Part shown: positions 31,852 to 41,978 of the stretch, piece by piece
Position numbering within the stretch: the stretch's first letter is position 1
How the letters are laid out: each line of letters begins with the position of its first letter
DNA from: Candidatus Thiodictyon syntrophicum
Lineage (GTDB): Bacteria > Pseudomonadota > Gammaproteobacteria > Chromatiales > Chromatiaceae
NCBI RefSeq assembly: GCF_002813775.1
Contig: NZ_CP020370.1
Span: forward strand, 2,133,501-2,197,500
Direction of reading: 5' to 3'
Length of the DNA stretch: 64,000 nucleotides
Position numbers and translations under genes: made by a program
Notes under the pieces: generated by a model
Told to the model about the DNA's origin: nothing
Database searches by the model: none
Seen by the model: the letters and a program-made list of their open reading frames with translations, nothing else

Positions 31852-32588
31852 ACCAGCGCTGGCCGGGCCGCAACGCACGCCTGAGACCGACGCCCTTGCA
31901 TCGCGCCTTCCCACAGACCGGGGAATTCACCGCGCTTGCTGCTGCATTCTCGGCAGATGCCGTCAATGAAATGCTCGCTTTGGTGTGGCGGGGATTCGAT
32001 CGTCTCTGCCGCGATTTCGGGCTAGTGATCGCGAGTCTGGATGATCGCCAAATCGAGCGTAGCATCACCAGTGCGCTGGAGAGCTACATGTCGTTGGAGC
32101 GGGACCCCATGACCGCGTATCACACCAAGCACGAGGCATGGGAAATGGAGACCGCCGAATCGGATGGGGCGCATCCGCCGGCCTATGACATCGCCTTCGT
32201 GCTCAACGCTAACTTCCGAGTCATGTGGCCGCTGGAGGCCAAGCTGCTGCGCACCGATAGGCAGGTGGCCGACTATGTGAACGATCTGCGTGGGAACATG
32301 TTGACCGGCCGCTATGCGCCGTTCTCAAAGAGCGCGGGGATGCTAGGCTATCTCTTGTCCGGTCAGGCGATTGTCGCGGTGAAGGCAATTGAGGCGCAGC
32401 TTTCGGTGGCGCTACTGCCATATCCGCTGTTTCACCCGAAGCGAGAGCACTATCTCTCTTATCACGAGCGAAATCTGGAGCACCTAGAGGACATTTGCGA
32501 TATCTTCGACTGTCATCATTTAATCATGTCGATGGTGATGGCGCCTGACGTTTTATCCCCTGCCAGCCCGGCTGAGACTCCTACGTGA
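31848..32588 (+). CDS. PD-(D/E)XK nuclease-like protein, third gene of the methyltransferase operon
   Basis: 246 residues from GTG 31848, overlapping the methyltransferase stop (GTGA). A likely nuclease core is AYDIAFVLNANFRVMWPLEA followed by KLL: aspartate, then E-x-K on the next strand, preceded by helices (RSITSALESYMSLERD and HTKHEAWEMETAES) that could supply the first acidic residue. The rest (DRQVADYVNDLRGNMLTGRY, FSKSAGMLGYLLSGQAIVAV) is helical and not matched to a family. The context, third in a tightly coupled operon with an HTH and an adenine methyltransferase, makes a restriction endonuclease role likely but unproven. Confidence 0.6.
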   Translation: MNQRWPGRNARLRPTPLHRAFPQTGEFTALAAAFSADAVNEMLALVWRGFDRLCRDFGLVIASLDDRQIERSITSALESYMSLERDPMTAYHTKHEAWEMETAESDGAHPPAYDIAFVLNANFRVMWPLEAKLLRTDRQVADYVNDLRGNMLTGRYAPFSKSAGMLGYLLSGQAIVAVKAIEAQLSVALLPYPLFHPKREHYLSYHERNLEHLEDICDIFDCHHLIMSMVMAPDVLSPASPAETPT

Positions 32589-35500
32589 CGCGGAGGGATT
32601 GTGCGAAACCTAGACGAAACGATCAGGCCGCACTGGCACCCATTTCTTCGGCGAGGATTTCGTTCAGCCTATCTACGTCTTTGCCTTCAGGCTGTTGCTG
32701 TAGTCGACGTTGGGCAAGGGCAACCAACAGCTCGCGGTGACGACCGGTTTGCCAAACAGGATCGAAAGCGGCGATCCAGTGTGGGTGATCGACGGCGTGC
32801 TTCAACCAGAGGACACACAGATCTTCTAACTGTGGATTGCCTGGGGTGGTTCGCCAAAACAAGGCAAAGGCGTGAGGCCAGGAAACGTTCGCAATCGGCA
32901 TTTCTTGAAGATATCGGGGTCCATAGCTATTCAGGTTTTCGTCTTGCGGGTTGGCAGCAAGCAGAGCTTGCCAGACCAAAGCCCACGACCCTTGCAGCAT
33001 TGAGATTTTGTCGATCCACTGGCTGCCGAGGCGTGCCAGCTCCGGATGCCCGGGTTCTTCCGTCCATAAACATCTCCAAGCATTGGGCCATGATTTGTTG
33101 GTTTGGTCAGAGTTTACCAACCAACTGATACCGGAAGAGAAAAGCTGCGGGTCCCTTGGGTTGTTGTGAGGTTGTTGACCCAACATATTCGGCGATGACT
33201 CATGTTCGGGCGGGTCACCAGCAAGCCGTTCTTGACCGGACTTTATCAGCCCCGTGTCGTTTGAGTTGTTATTCCAAAGAGATAGCCACAGAGTAATCCA
33301 ATGCCGATGATCCAAGGGTACGGTAGCTAGCCAGCGTTGTCCATGCCGGATCAGATTCTCGTCGCTGGGGCTACGGTGTCTTAACGATTGCCAAATCGCT
33401 GTCCACCAGGGATGCTCGGGTTGGACAGTCGTCAACCAGTTTCGGGCAAGCTCTGCCTGTTCCGGGATGGCGCGAATAGTTCGAGGCATGAAGTTCTTGA
33501 GTTTGAGCCACGAGCCAGATTCGTAAGATCCGCGGGATGCCCATTCCCAAGCGATAGCGTCGACCTCGGGCATGTAGGGTATCGTGCCGTGAATCAAGCG
33601 CCAGACGTGGGGCCAGGAATTATTTTCCGGTGGTGTATGAATGAGCCAGCGGCGTGCCAAGTCGTGCAGTTGGATGTCATGTCATCAGGGGTACGGCCGA
33701 ATAGAGCCTCCCAGGCATATGGCCATGATTCGTGTCCCAGAGAGGCATTCGCGAGCCAGTGGCAGGCGAGATTCGCTAGCTCCGGGTCGTCCGGACTGTT
33801 TTTCCGCAGGGCCTCCCAGACGTAGTTCCACGATCGATGCTCGGGCGGGGCGGCGGCAAGCCACTGGCGCCCCAGACTGTCTAGCTCCGGGTCGTCCGGA
33901 CTGCCTTTCCGCAGGGCCTCCCAGACGTATTTCCACGATCCATGCTCGGGCGGGGCGGCAGCAAGCCGGTCTTTGGCAAGTTTCGCTTGTTCCGGAATCG
34001 AGCGAATCGCTTTCAGCAAGAAGGCCCGAAGTTTGAACCAAGACCCAACGTCACACGAGCCGCTCGACACCCAGTCCCAAGCAATGGAGTCGACATCCGG
34101 CACGTAAGCTGCCGTCTTGTGGATAGAACGCCAGACGTGAGGCCAAGCGGCATTTTGCGGCGGCATGTGAAGGAGCCATCGTCGCGCAAGCGCCTCATTA
34201 TCGTGAGGATTGCACTCGAACAACACCTCCCAGACATGTGGCCACGACTCATGGTCAAGCGGCAAATTCGTGAGCCACGCGCGCCCTATGTCGCTCAGTT
34301 CGGCATCACCTGGACTGCCTTCGCGCAGTGCCTCCCAGACGTACTGCCATGACCCGTGCTCGGGCCGGGCGGCCACGAGCCAATGGCGCCCAAGACTGGC
34401 TAGCTCCGGGTCGTCCGGGCTGCCTGCGCGCAGGGCATTTCAGACATAGACCCACGACCCTTGCTCTGGCGGGGCGGCGGCAAGCCACTGGCGCCCCAGA
34501 CTGGCTAGCTCCGGGTGTGACGGATTGCCTTTGCGTAGCGCCTCCCAGACGTATGTTCACGACCCGTGCTCGGGCGGCGCGGTGGCGAGCCACTGACGTC
34601 CAATGCGGGCTAATTCTGGGTCGTCTGGAGTGTCTTCGCACAGGGTATTCCAAACGTGCGTCCACAACTTATGCGCCGGTGCGGCGGCGAGCCACTTGTG
34701 ACCGAGATTGGTTAGGTCCGGGTCCCGTGGGCGTTCTTTCCAAAGGGATTGCCACACATATGTCCATGACTCGTGTTCCGGTGCGAGATCACGCAACCGG
34801 TTATATGCTAGTGGGATTAAATCCTGGTCGTCCGGGTTGCGCTTTCTCAGCAATTCCCAAACGATTTTCCACCAGCCATGATCGGGCTGATGTCCAACAA
34901 GCCAATTCTTGGCGAAAGTTGTCTGTTCCGGCATGTTGCGAATGGCCTTGAGTAAGAATTTCCGAAGTTTGAACCAAGAGCGAAACTCGGAGGACCCTTG
35001 AGATGCCCATTCCCATGCGAGTGTGTCCACTTCAGGAATATTAGGTAGTGTCTTGTGAATAGCGCGCCAGACGTAGGGCCAGGAAATATTTTCCCGTGGC
35101 GTATCAAGAAGCCAGTGGTATGCCAATTTCTGAAGCTCGATGTCTTCAGGGTTAAGAAAGTACAATGTATTCCAGGTGTATGGCCATGATTCATGCTCTA
35201 GAGAGACTTCCGTGAGCCACTGGCGGCCGAGATTGGCTAGCTACGGGTCGTCCGGACTGCCTTCGCGCAGGGCATTCCAGACATAGACCCACGATCTAGG
35301 GTGTTCAATATCTCACCTATATCGCAAATTAAATTCATGCAGTTTTCGTGTTTGACACAAAATCAATGAGAGCACGCCGACGCCGGGCCAGCATCGACGC
35401 ACCGAGGTGCGTTGTCGCCCACTGCTCGACATCAATAGTACGCACCGATTCCATCGCCTCCTGAATCAACGGAGTCGCCAGGTCGGCGATGAAGGCAGGA

Positions 35501-36480
35501 ATCGCAAGCACCAGCTTACCGATCTCCTTGAGCGGCCCCCTGGTGGTGAAGCATTTGTATTTCCCGAAGACCGATTCGATGATATCGGAGGAGGCCAGCC
35601 AGACACTATCAGTCGGGATCTTGGCGGATTCCAATGCGACCTTCGCGAGAATCTGTTGGGTAAAGGCCGCCGCCCGTGGGGTGAGCGTTGACGGCGGTGG
35701 CAGCGTGGCCTGGAGTGATTCTTGGGAGCCCTGCTGAAGACCCGTGGATTTGAGATGCGACTGAATCAGCTTGGATTGCGCCATCATTTGCGCGTAATCC
35801 ACCAGGTCATCCCGGTAGGACAGTAGCCAGGCAAAGCCGTCAAGGAAGCGACTGTACCCGGCGTCCGCTTGCTGCCAGAACACATCGTCGAGCGTATCAC
35901 TCTCGAGGTCTGAGTGTGTCTGCAGTGCCTGGCAAAAAGCCGCCCGGTCGGGATAGCGAATGCCGACGATGGCCCGCAATGGGTGCGCCCGGGCGGCGCC
36001 GAACCGCGCGCACAGGTGCTCCCATGCCGGCCACTTCAGGACGTATTGCGCGCGGATCGCGCTGAAGTCGCCGCGATCATGGTAGGCGAGGACGCGTTGT
36101 GCCCACCGCACATGGACATCCAGATTCATAAAACGCGCCTTGATGCGCTGCCGAGGCGGCAGCAAGAAGGCGAGATCGGTCTGCTGCAAGGACGACCACG
36201 CGCGGCGACAGTGCGCCAGCAAGGACTCCCAGCGCGCATCTCGGCCCATCTCGGCCTTGAGCCGCGTCGCAATAAGATGCGATATATCATAAGTATAGAC
36301 GCAGGCAGTGGCGTGCTCCTGAAACAAGGCGATGCCCTTGTGCAGGTCGCTGCCGTGGTCGGCAACGATCTGGACTGGTGGACCGGTGCGTTGCGCAACG
36401 CGCCTGAGCACTTGTGCGACCCACGCTCCCGTGCTGTGTGTTGTGATCTCCACGGCCAGCACCTGCATGGCGCCGTGACA

Positions 36481-37865
36481 GGGTGCGGCCTCCGAATAAT
36501 GTGCCTAACCGTAGCACTCAGCCCCAAACTGGTCGATCTTCTGCCAGAACTGTGCCCATCGTCCGGTGGTCTGCGTCAGTGCGCGTAGGCTGAGCACAAT
36601 CTTGGCCCCTTTGTTCTTCCAGCGCATCCCGGAGGCACATAGCCGTTGCTTGACCAAGGTCTTGCAGGCGGCCTCGGTGACGCCCGATCCGATCGGCAGT
36701 CCCGCGGCGACGAAGCCCGGGTAGTCCATTTGATGGCGATGGTTGGTGAAGTAGGTCCAAGCGCTGAGAACGTCGTCGCGCAGCGTCTGCGAGAGGGTGT
36801 GCCGCTGCGACAGGCGCGCGGCCTCGCCGATGAGCAGGTCAAGGGCGGCGGGGTCGTGCTTGAGCGTCGTGCAGTGCGCGCTCTGCCACTGCGCGCGCGG
36901 GCCCTCGGCGTGGCGCTGCGGATGGGTCGCTTGGGCGATTTTGCCCACGTATTCCGTTGCATGGAAAAAATCGATCAACTGGCGGTCGGTGTGTTGCTCG
37001 AGGAACCGCCAGTTGCTTGCCGCCCCGTCGGCGATGCCCAGGTACAGTGCCTCGGGGAGGTGCCGCTTGACGCGTTGGATCTCGCGCTCCATGCGTTGCC
37101 GGAACTCCTGCTTGCCGTACTCGGGTGCCGCAGCGAGGTAGATGGTGTGCTGGCGCTCGCCCTCGCCGTCGTAAAGCGAGAGGGTTCCGACCATGGCTTC
37201 GCGCCAGCCCGCACTGTCGGCCATGGGGATCATGGCGCCGTCGAGGCTGACCACGACGGTCGCGATGGGCGTCTCAAGCGCCGGCATCGCGTACTCCCAG
37301 TCCTCCTCTTTGGCCGTGGCGATGGTGCCTACCCACTCCGCAACATTTTGAATATACGAGGTAGCGATCGTCCGACCGTGGTTCTGCTCAAGGTCAGTCT
37401 GCACCGCGCGCACGTTGAGCTGCGCATACTTGTGGCTGAGTTGACTGGCGAATCGGGGGGTCGCCCCGCGCACGATCCGCGCCTGGTGCTCGAGCGGACA
37501 GTAGATCCGCCCGCCGCGCGAGCTTTGGTAGACATAACGCTCGACCTCGACCGGCCCGTAAGGCGTCTGGTACTCCTTCGGATCGCGCCCGCGCGCGGTC
37601 AGCTTGATCGCGCCGACACGGATCGCACTGCCGTCGGTGTCGAAACGCTGCAGCGCCTCCTCGGTGGCGCAGCGCCCCACCGCGTTGGTGGCCTCCTGGA
37701 TGGCTCCTTCCATGTCCAGCAGGCTACCGCTGAGCCGCACCGTTACCTCGACCGTCACCTCGTCACCCGAGATCCTGACTACCTTCGCCACGACTGCACC
37801 TTCTCGTCTAGTCACAGAAGGTTACGAAATACTCCTCAAAGGCACATCATGTCAAGGCCGCACCC
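36481..37865. mobile_element. ISKra4-family IS nested in the outer IS
   Basis: Imperfect terminal inverted repeats (GGGTGCGGCCT... with ATGTGCCT further in) at both ends; 8-bp target duplication CCGTGACA at 36473-36480 and 37866-37873. 1,385 bp with one transposase gene. It interrupts the outer transposase frame exactly and is therefore the younger insertion. Confidence 0.88.
36505..37815 (-). CDS. ISKra4-family transposase
   Basis: 436 residues from GTG 37815. Features of ISKra4 transposases: YGPVEVERYVYQSSRGGRIY with CPLEHQARIVRGATPRFASQ, VVSLDGAMIPMADSAGWREA, YLGIADGAASNWRFLEQHTD, IDFFHATEYVGKIAQ and GLPIGSGVTEAACKTLVKQR, the last including the glutamate of the catalytic triad. Length and motifs are complete, and no frame lesion was seen, so this copy may be active. 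Confidence 0.9.
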   Translation of the reverse strand: MTRREGAVVAKVVRISGDEVTVEVTVRLSGSLLDMEGAIQEATNAVGRCATEEALQRFDTDGSAIRVGAIKLTARGRDPKEYQTPYGPVEVERYVYQSSRGGRIYCPLEHQARIVRGATPRFASQLSHKYAQLNVRAVQTDLEQNHGRTIATSYIQNVAEWVGTIATAKEEDWEYAMPALETPIATVVVSLDGAMIPMADSAGWREAMVGTLSLYDGEGERQHTIYLAAAPEYGKQEFRQRMEREIQRVKRHLPEALYLGIADGAASNWRFLEQHTDRQLIDFFHATEYVGKIAQATHPQRHAEGPRAQWQSAHCTTLKHDPAALDLLIGEAARLSQRHTLSQTLRDDVLSAWTYFTNHRHQMDYPGFVAAGLPIGSGVTEAACKTLVKQRLCASGMRWKNKGAKIVLSLRALTQTTGRWAQFWQKIDQFGAECYG

Positions 37866-40800
37866 CCGTGACACGGGCTGTAACCGCTCTGGGCCAGTGC
37901 ACTCACCGGAATACCCAGGATGACGAGGCACTTGGACGCCCCCAAGGCGATCGTATGGTCGGCGACGTAGATCCAATCCGTGCGCCATTGCGGTTGGCGA
38001 TTGAGAATCGCGAGACCGCAGCGATAGACCCAGTTGAGCACGGTGGTGTGGGCTGGCGCCGCCACCGGGAGTGACGCGCCGAACAGATTCAATACCCGCG
38101 CCACCCCGCGGCTGCCGAGCCCCGCGTGCAGATACAGCCGCATGGTTAACTGCATGACCATGACCGAATAGTGATGGCCGACCGGCGGGGACAGCGCAAG
38201 GTGTGGTGGCTCATCCGCTGGTTCGTCATCCGCCGGCGCCGCGGCCTCTTCGGCTCCCGTTCGCGCACGCTCCGCCTTTAGCGCACGCGCCTTCCACTGC
38301 GCGCGGCTGTGCTCCAGATCCCGAATCTTGACCTCCGCGGCCCGCAGGCGCTGCTGCCGCTCCAACGCTTTCGCCTTCCAGGCATCACGTGATCGCTGGA
38401 ACAGGTTGGCCAGACGGCTCGCTGGGCTCTTGAATGCATTCATCACGTCGTGCGTGCTCCGGCAAGGCGGTCAGATCACCGCGCCAGTAGACTGATCAAG
38501 CGTTCGTCGTTTGTCAACGGCTTGGCATGAGAAAGTGGCGCACGCGTCATCGTACTCCCCCAAGCACAGAACCGACCGCCGGGCCTTCCAGGCAACACGC
38601 TTCTTGCATCGACTTTTCGGCGCCTTTTTAGGTCAGATTGAACACCCTACCCACGATCCATGCTCGGGCGGGGCGGCGGCGAGCCAACGGCGCCCGAGGC
38701 CGGGAAGTTCCGGATCGTGTGGACTAGCTTCACGCAGGGGCTGCCAGACGTATGTCCAAGACGCATGATCGGCGGGAATATCACCGAGCCACCGCCGACC
38801 AAGTGTTGTTAACTCGCGGTTCTCTGAATTCGCCTTCAGCAGGGAGCGCCAGATATATGTCCAGGATGCGTGTTCGGGGGGGGTATTTGTGAGCCACTCA
38901 GCGGTGACGTTCTGTACCATCGCATCTTCGGGGAATGTTCCGATGAGCTTTTCGAGCAAGAAGCTGGCATCTGCGTGCGGTGGACAAGACCTGATCCAGG
39001 CGAGATACCAGGGCTTCAGTACCTCCGGGGAAACCCCTTGATCCCAGAGTGGCTCCAAGACATAGTTTGCAGCACGTTCCCGATGCCACAGGTTCGCCCA
39101 AGTCAGACCCCAGCCGATCGCCGGGGCGTGGCTGTCGCCCACTAGCCGACCCAGGACGAAGCATTCTTCGACTCGGAATTGATGCCGTTCAGTCCATTGA
39201 AGCACGGCCGTAGGCGGAGTCTCAGAATGCCCCAGGAACTGGAACGCAATGTCGCCCCAATCGAAGCTCGCTGGCGCATGCGGCAGCAGGGCCTCAGCGG
39301 CTGCAAGCAGGTTGGCGTCATTCGGGGCGGCACGGAGCGCGCCGATCAGGATGGCGCCAATATGACTGCGGGGCGCGTATCGCGGGATCCAATCAGCGAT
39401 CAGCCGGGTAACCTCCCGTTGCTGGGTTTGCCAGAGGACATCCAGGGCCACCGGTGCCCATTCGCGCCACTCCGGGGTGCGCCGCAACAGATCGAGAATT
39501 GCCGCGATAGCCCGAGCGCGGAGCACCTCATTCATCCGCTCCAGGTGTTGCAGCAGCTTGTGGCAGGTGAGGCGCAGTCCCTGTTCGGCCACGTCAGCAT
39601 CACCAAGGCGACCGATTGCGACGCCGATCGGGTCCGGGGTCAGGGGCAGGTCCGGCACCAGCGCGGCGAGGTGGACCCAGACGGGCAACTCGGCGGTGAC
39701 CATTGGACTTTCGGGAACGCCGGCGCGCAGGGCATAGATCTTGCCCAGCAGGTCGATGGTCGGCGCACGGTCGACCCGCCGGGCGACCCGGTCCGCTTCG
39801 TCGATCCAGTGCGATTCGCCGGGCGCCAGGGCGCGGGTCAAGGCCCAGAGCGGGGCGGTTCGCTCGCCTGGGCTGGCGGCGCTGGCGAGTGCATCGCCGA
39901 TGGCTTCTTCGAGGTGCTTCGCGCGCACGTACAGGTGCCGTGCGCCCGGGTACCAGGCCTCGTAGATGGCGTTGGACAGGTGTGGATGGGCCAGCCAGAC
40001 GCCGTGGCGTCTGGAATCGGCGTATTCGGCGATGTGATGCTCGACTCTGAGTTGGTCCAAGACCCCACGCAGGTGGGGGCCGAGGCGCTCGTCCATGATC
40101 CCGGTCGGATAGCCGGCGTACAGGCGGTTCAGCGCCAGCACCCGGGAGAGGACGGATTCGAGTACCCCACCCCGGTCGCTGGCCTGGATGCGGCCGCGGA
40201 ACCGCTTTGCGAAATCCGGCAAGGACTGGCCGACGCGCCATTGGAAGAAGAGTTGTACCAGCAGCACGTCCTCGTCCCGGTCCAGGTGGGGCGGGTCCTC
40301 ATTGGTGCGCTGGCGGTACCAGGCGCGCAGGGCGTCGAGTTCGTGAGACTGCTCGCGGGGCAGGTCGAACTGCTCCAGCATCAGGTCCGTGCCGTAGTCG
40401 TCGGCCAGTCGTTGCGCCTGCTCCGTGGGGCCGCAGCAGATCACCAACGGCAGCGCGTCGCCCTCGCCCTGCTGACGCAGGTCCTCCAACTCGATCAGGG
40501 CGGCGTTCCAGAGTGCGCCGGTCTCCTGTGCGTCCGGAGCGTAGGGGTCGTCCATGGCGATCAGGGGTTGCAACTCCGGTCCCTGGAGGTGTCGGCACCA
40601 GCGCACCGCCTCGGGCAATAGCTCCGGACGGTTGCCGAGCCAGAGGATGGGACCGAACCCTCAGTCATGGAGTGCCGCGAGGACGTGGAGGAGGGCCGCG
40701 CTCTTGCCGCAGCCTGAACGTCCGCCGATCCAGAACAGGGGCAGGCGCAGGGTCTTGTCCGGGTGATGTCGGCAGCGGGTCGTCCACTCACTGATCCGGT

Positions 40801-41635
40801 CGGTCAGCTCGGGATACAGGGGTTCGCGAACGGCGAGATAGCCCTTTCGCAAATGATGGACCTGGGGGCGTTCGCCGGTGAGGACTTCCCCCTGGGTGAT
40901 GGTGTCGGGCGCACGGTCGGCCGAAGTCCAGAAGGTGATCCCGGCCGGGCGTTGATTGTGCTGTTGGTTGAGTCGGTGGAGGTCGTTCCAGACCCTGGCG
41001 GCCGCCTGCACGAAGCCTTCGGAGCCGGCATCGGGGGCGGCGAGCAGGTCGCCGACCCAGCCACGGACTTGAGCGAGAGGGCTCTCGGCGCGCAGCTCGT
41101 TCGCCAACAGGGTCAGCAGGTCGTCCAGCGGGTCGGCGAGGATCTCGGCGCTCAGCGCGGAGCGGAAGCGGTCCAGGTCTTCCGGGTTCGCATCTGCGGT
41201 AGGTATCCAGGTCCGGGCGACGCCCTCGACCTTGGATAGGTCTCCGCGCGCTGCCTGGATTCGGTAGCGCAGGATGGGTACCAGCTCCGGTTGGTCGGTG
41301 ACGGCAGTCGTGTGAACTGACCACAGGTCACGGAGCGCATCGCCGATCTTCGCGGGCGTCAGGCTCCGCTTGATCTGGCTGACGAGCAAGGTGTCGTCGC
41401 CGTCCGCCCGAACCAGATCGGAGAGGGTCTCGGTGAAGACCCGGGGGCCGCTGTCGCCCGTTGCGGAGCGTGCCTTCAGCCAGACCTGGGCGCTCGCAAG
41501 CAATGCGCAGAGGAACTGGTAGTGGAATCCGGCCAGCGCCAGACGCCCGCCCGCCGCTGAACGGGGATGGGCTGCTTCCCAGGCGGTCCTGAGGGCGGCA
41601 ATCTGCCTTTGTCGCGTCAGTAGTTGCGCCATCAC

Positions 41636-41978
41636 CGATCAGCGTCAATCTCCATGCGTCGCGGAATCTTGAATGGCCGATTATTATCGGACGGGGGCCG
41701 TTTTGACCAGCATACACTCGTGGCCGAGTGTGGGCGGCGAGGGCACATGTGGCACCGACTCGTTGGCGGTCGGTGCGATAGAGACCGCGGGGATATCTCG
41801 GCCCGCGACCTTCGCCACGGTGGACGGGACGGTCTCGCTCCATAATGGTACAAGGCATTCCGCGGTTCGCCTTGAGGCTCGACCTTCCCCACGAGGCGCG
41901 CCGGGTCCGCGGTCGTCCGCGGGCAACTGTCGCGGCGGGACGCTGCTCCCACGGGCGGACAGGTCCGTTCAGACTAGA
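41636..41978. other. Spacer between relA and the STAND pseudogene
   Basis: 343 bp, GC-rich with no gene supported. It would contain the promoter of the STAND pseudogene on the minus strand. An ATAATCGGCCATTCAAGATT-like AT-richer stretch at 41674-41697 is the only promoter-like area. Confidence 0.4.

Larger units (their letters stand above)
35335..38446 (-). pseudogene. DDE-type transposase of the outer IS, split by ISKra4
   Basis: The N-terminal part starts at ATG 38446 (MMNAFKSPASRLANLFQRSR, a basic coiled coil, then YLHAGLGSRGVARVLNLFGA and WIYVADHTIALGASKCLVIL) and runs to SGYSPCHG at the insertion. After removal of 36481-37865 and one 8-bp duplication it continues AMQVLAVEITTHSTGAW, VADHGSDLHKGIALF, and SSDIIESVFGKYKCF, ending FVSNTKTA-stop at 35335. 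The rejoined protein is about 570 residues; VADHT, VADHGSD and DIIESVFG supply plausible DDE residues. Interrupted, hence inactive. Confidence 0.8.
35297..38649. mobile_element. IS element in the STAND gene, itself carrying an ISKra4 element
   Basis: Ends are inverted (TAGGGTGTTCAAT at 35297 and its complement ending at 38649). A 9-bp target duplication CCCACGATC lies at 35288-35296 and 38650-38658. Excision rejoins the repeat-protein frame (EHGSW then VYVWNALREGSPDDP). Without the nested element the IS is about 1.96 kb and encodes one transposase. Family not assigned. Confidence 0.92.
32623..41635 (-). pseudogene. Decayed Avs-like STAND protein: nuclease-like domain, P-loop NTPase, 35-residue helical repeats
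   Basis: Read from ATG 41635. Residues about 20-95 resemble a DUF4297/Cap4-type nuclease (GFHYQFLCALL, FTETLSDLV, LLVSQIKRS: acidic residues then Q-x-K). A P-loop WIGGRSGCGKSAALLHV follows near residue 310. Codon 325 is TGA (40661-40663), in frame with the continuation GFGPILWLGNRPELL. From about 38900 a helical-repeat array begins, broken by an IS (35297-38649), and resumes to the stop at 32623 (ILAEEMGASAA). Each repeat is 35 residues (105 bp), with W, P-E-H-x-S-W and L-x2-L-G-R-x-W at fixed places. Further lesions: TAG near 35237, TGA near 34443 and 34556, and a 5-bp tandem duplication (ATGTCATGTCA, 33676-33686) that shifts frame. Intact it would be about 1,900 residues: effector, switch and sensor as in AVAST proteins. 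Not functional now. Confidence 0.72.

Noticed and set aside
40618-41635. Two separate genes (a 324-residue protein and a 661-residue protein)
   Set aside because: They are in the same frame with one TGA between them and the P-loop domain continues across it, so they are parts of one broken gene.
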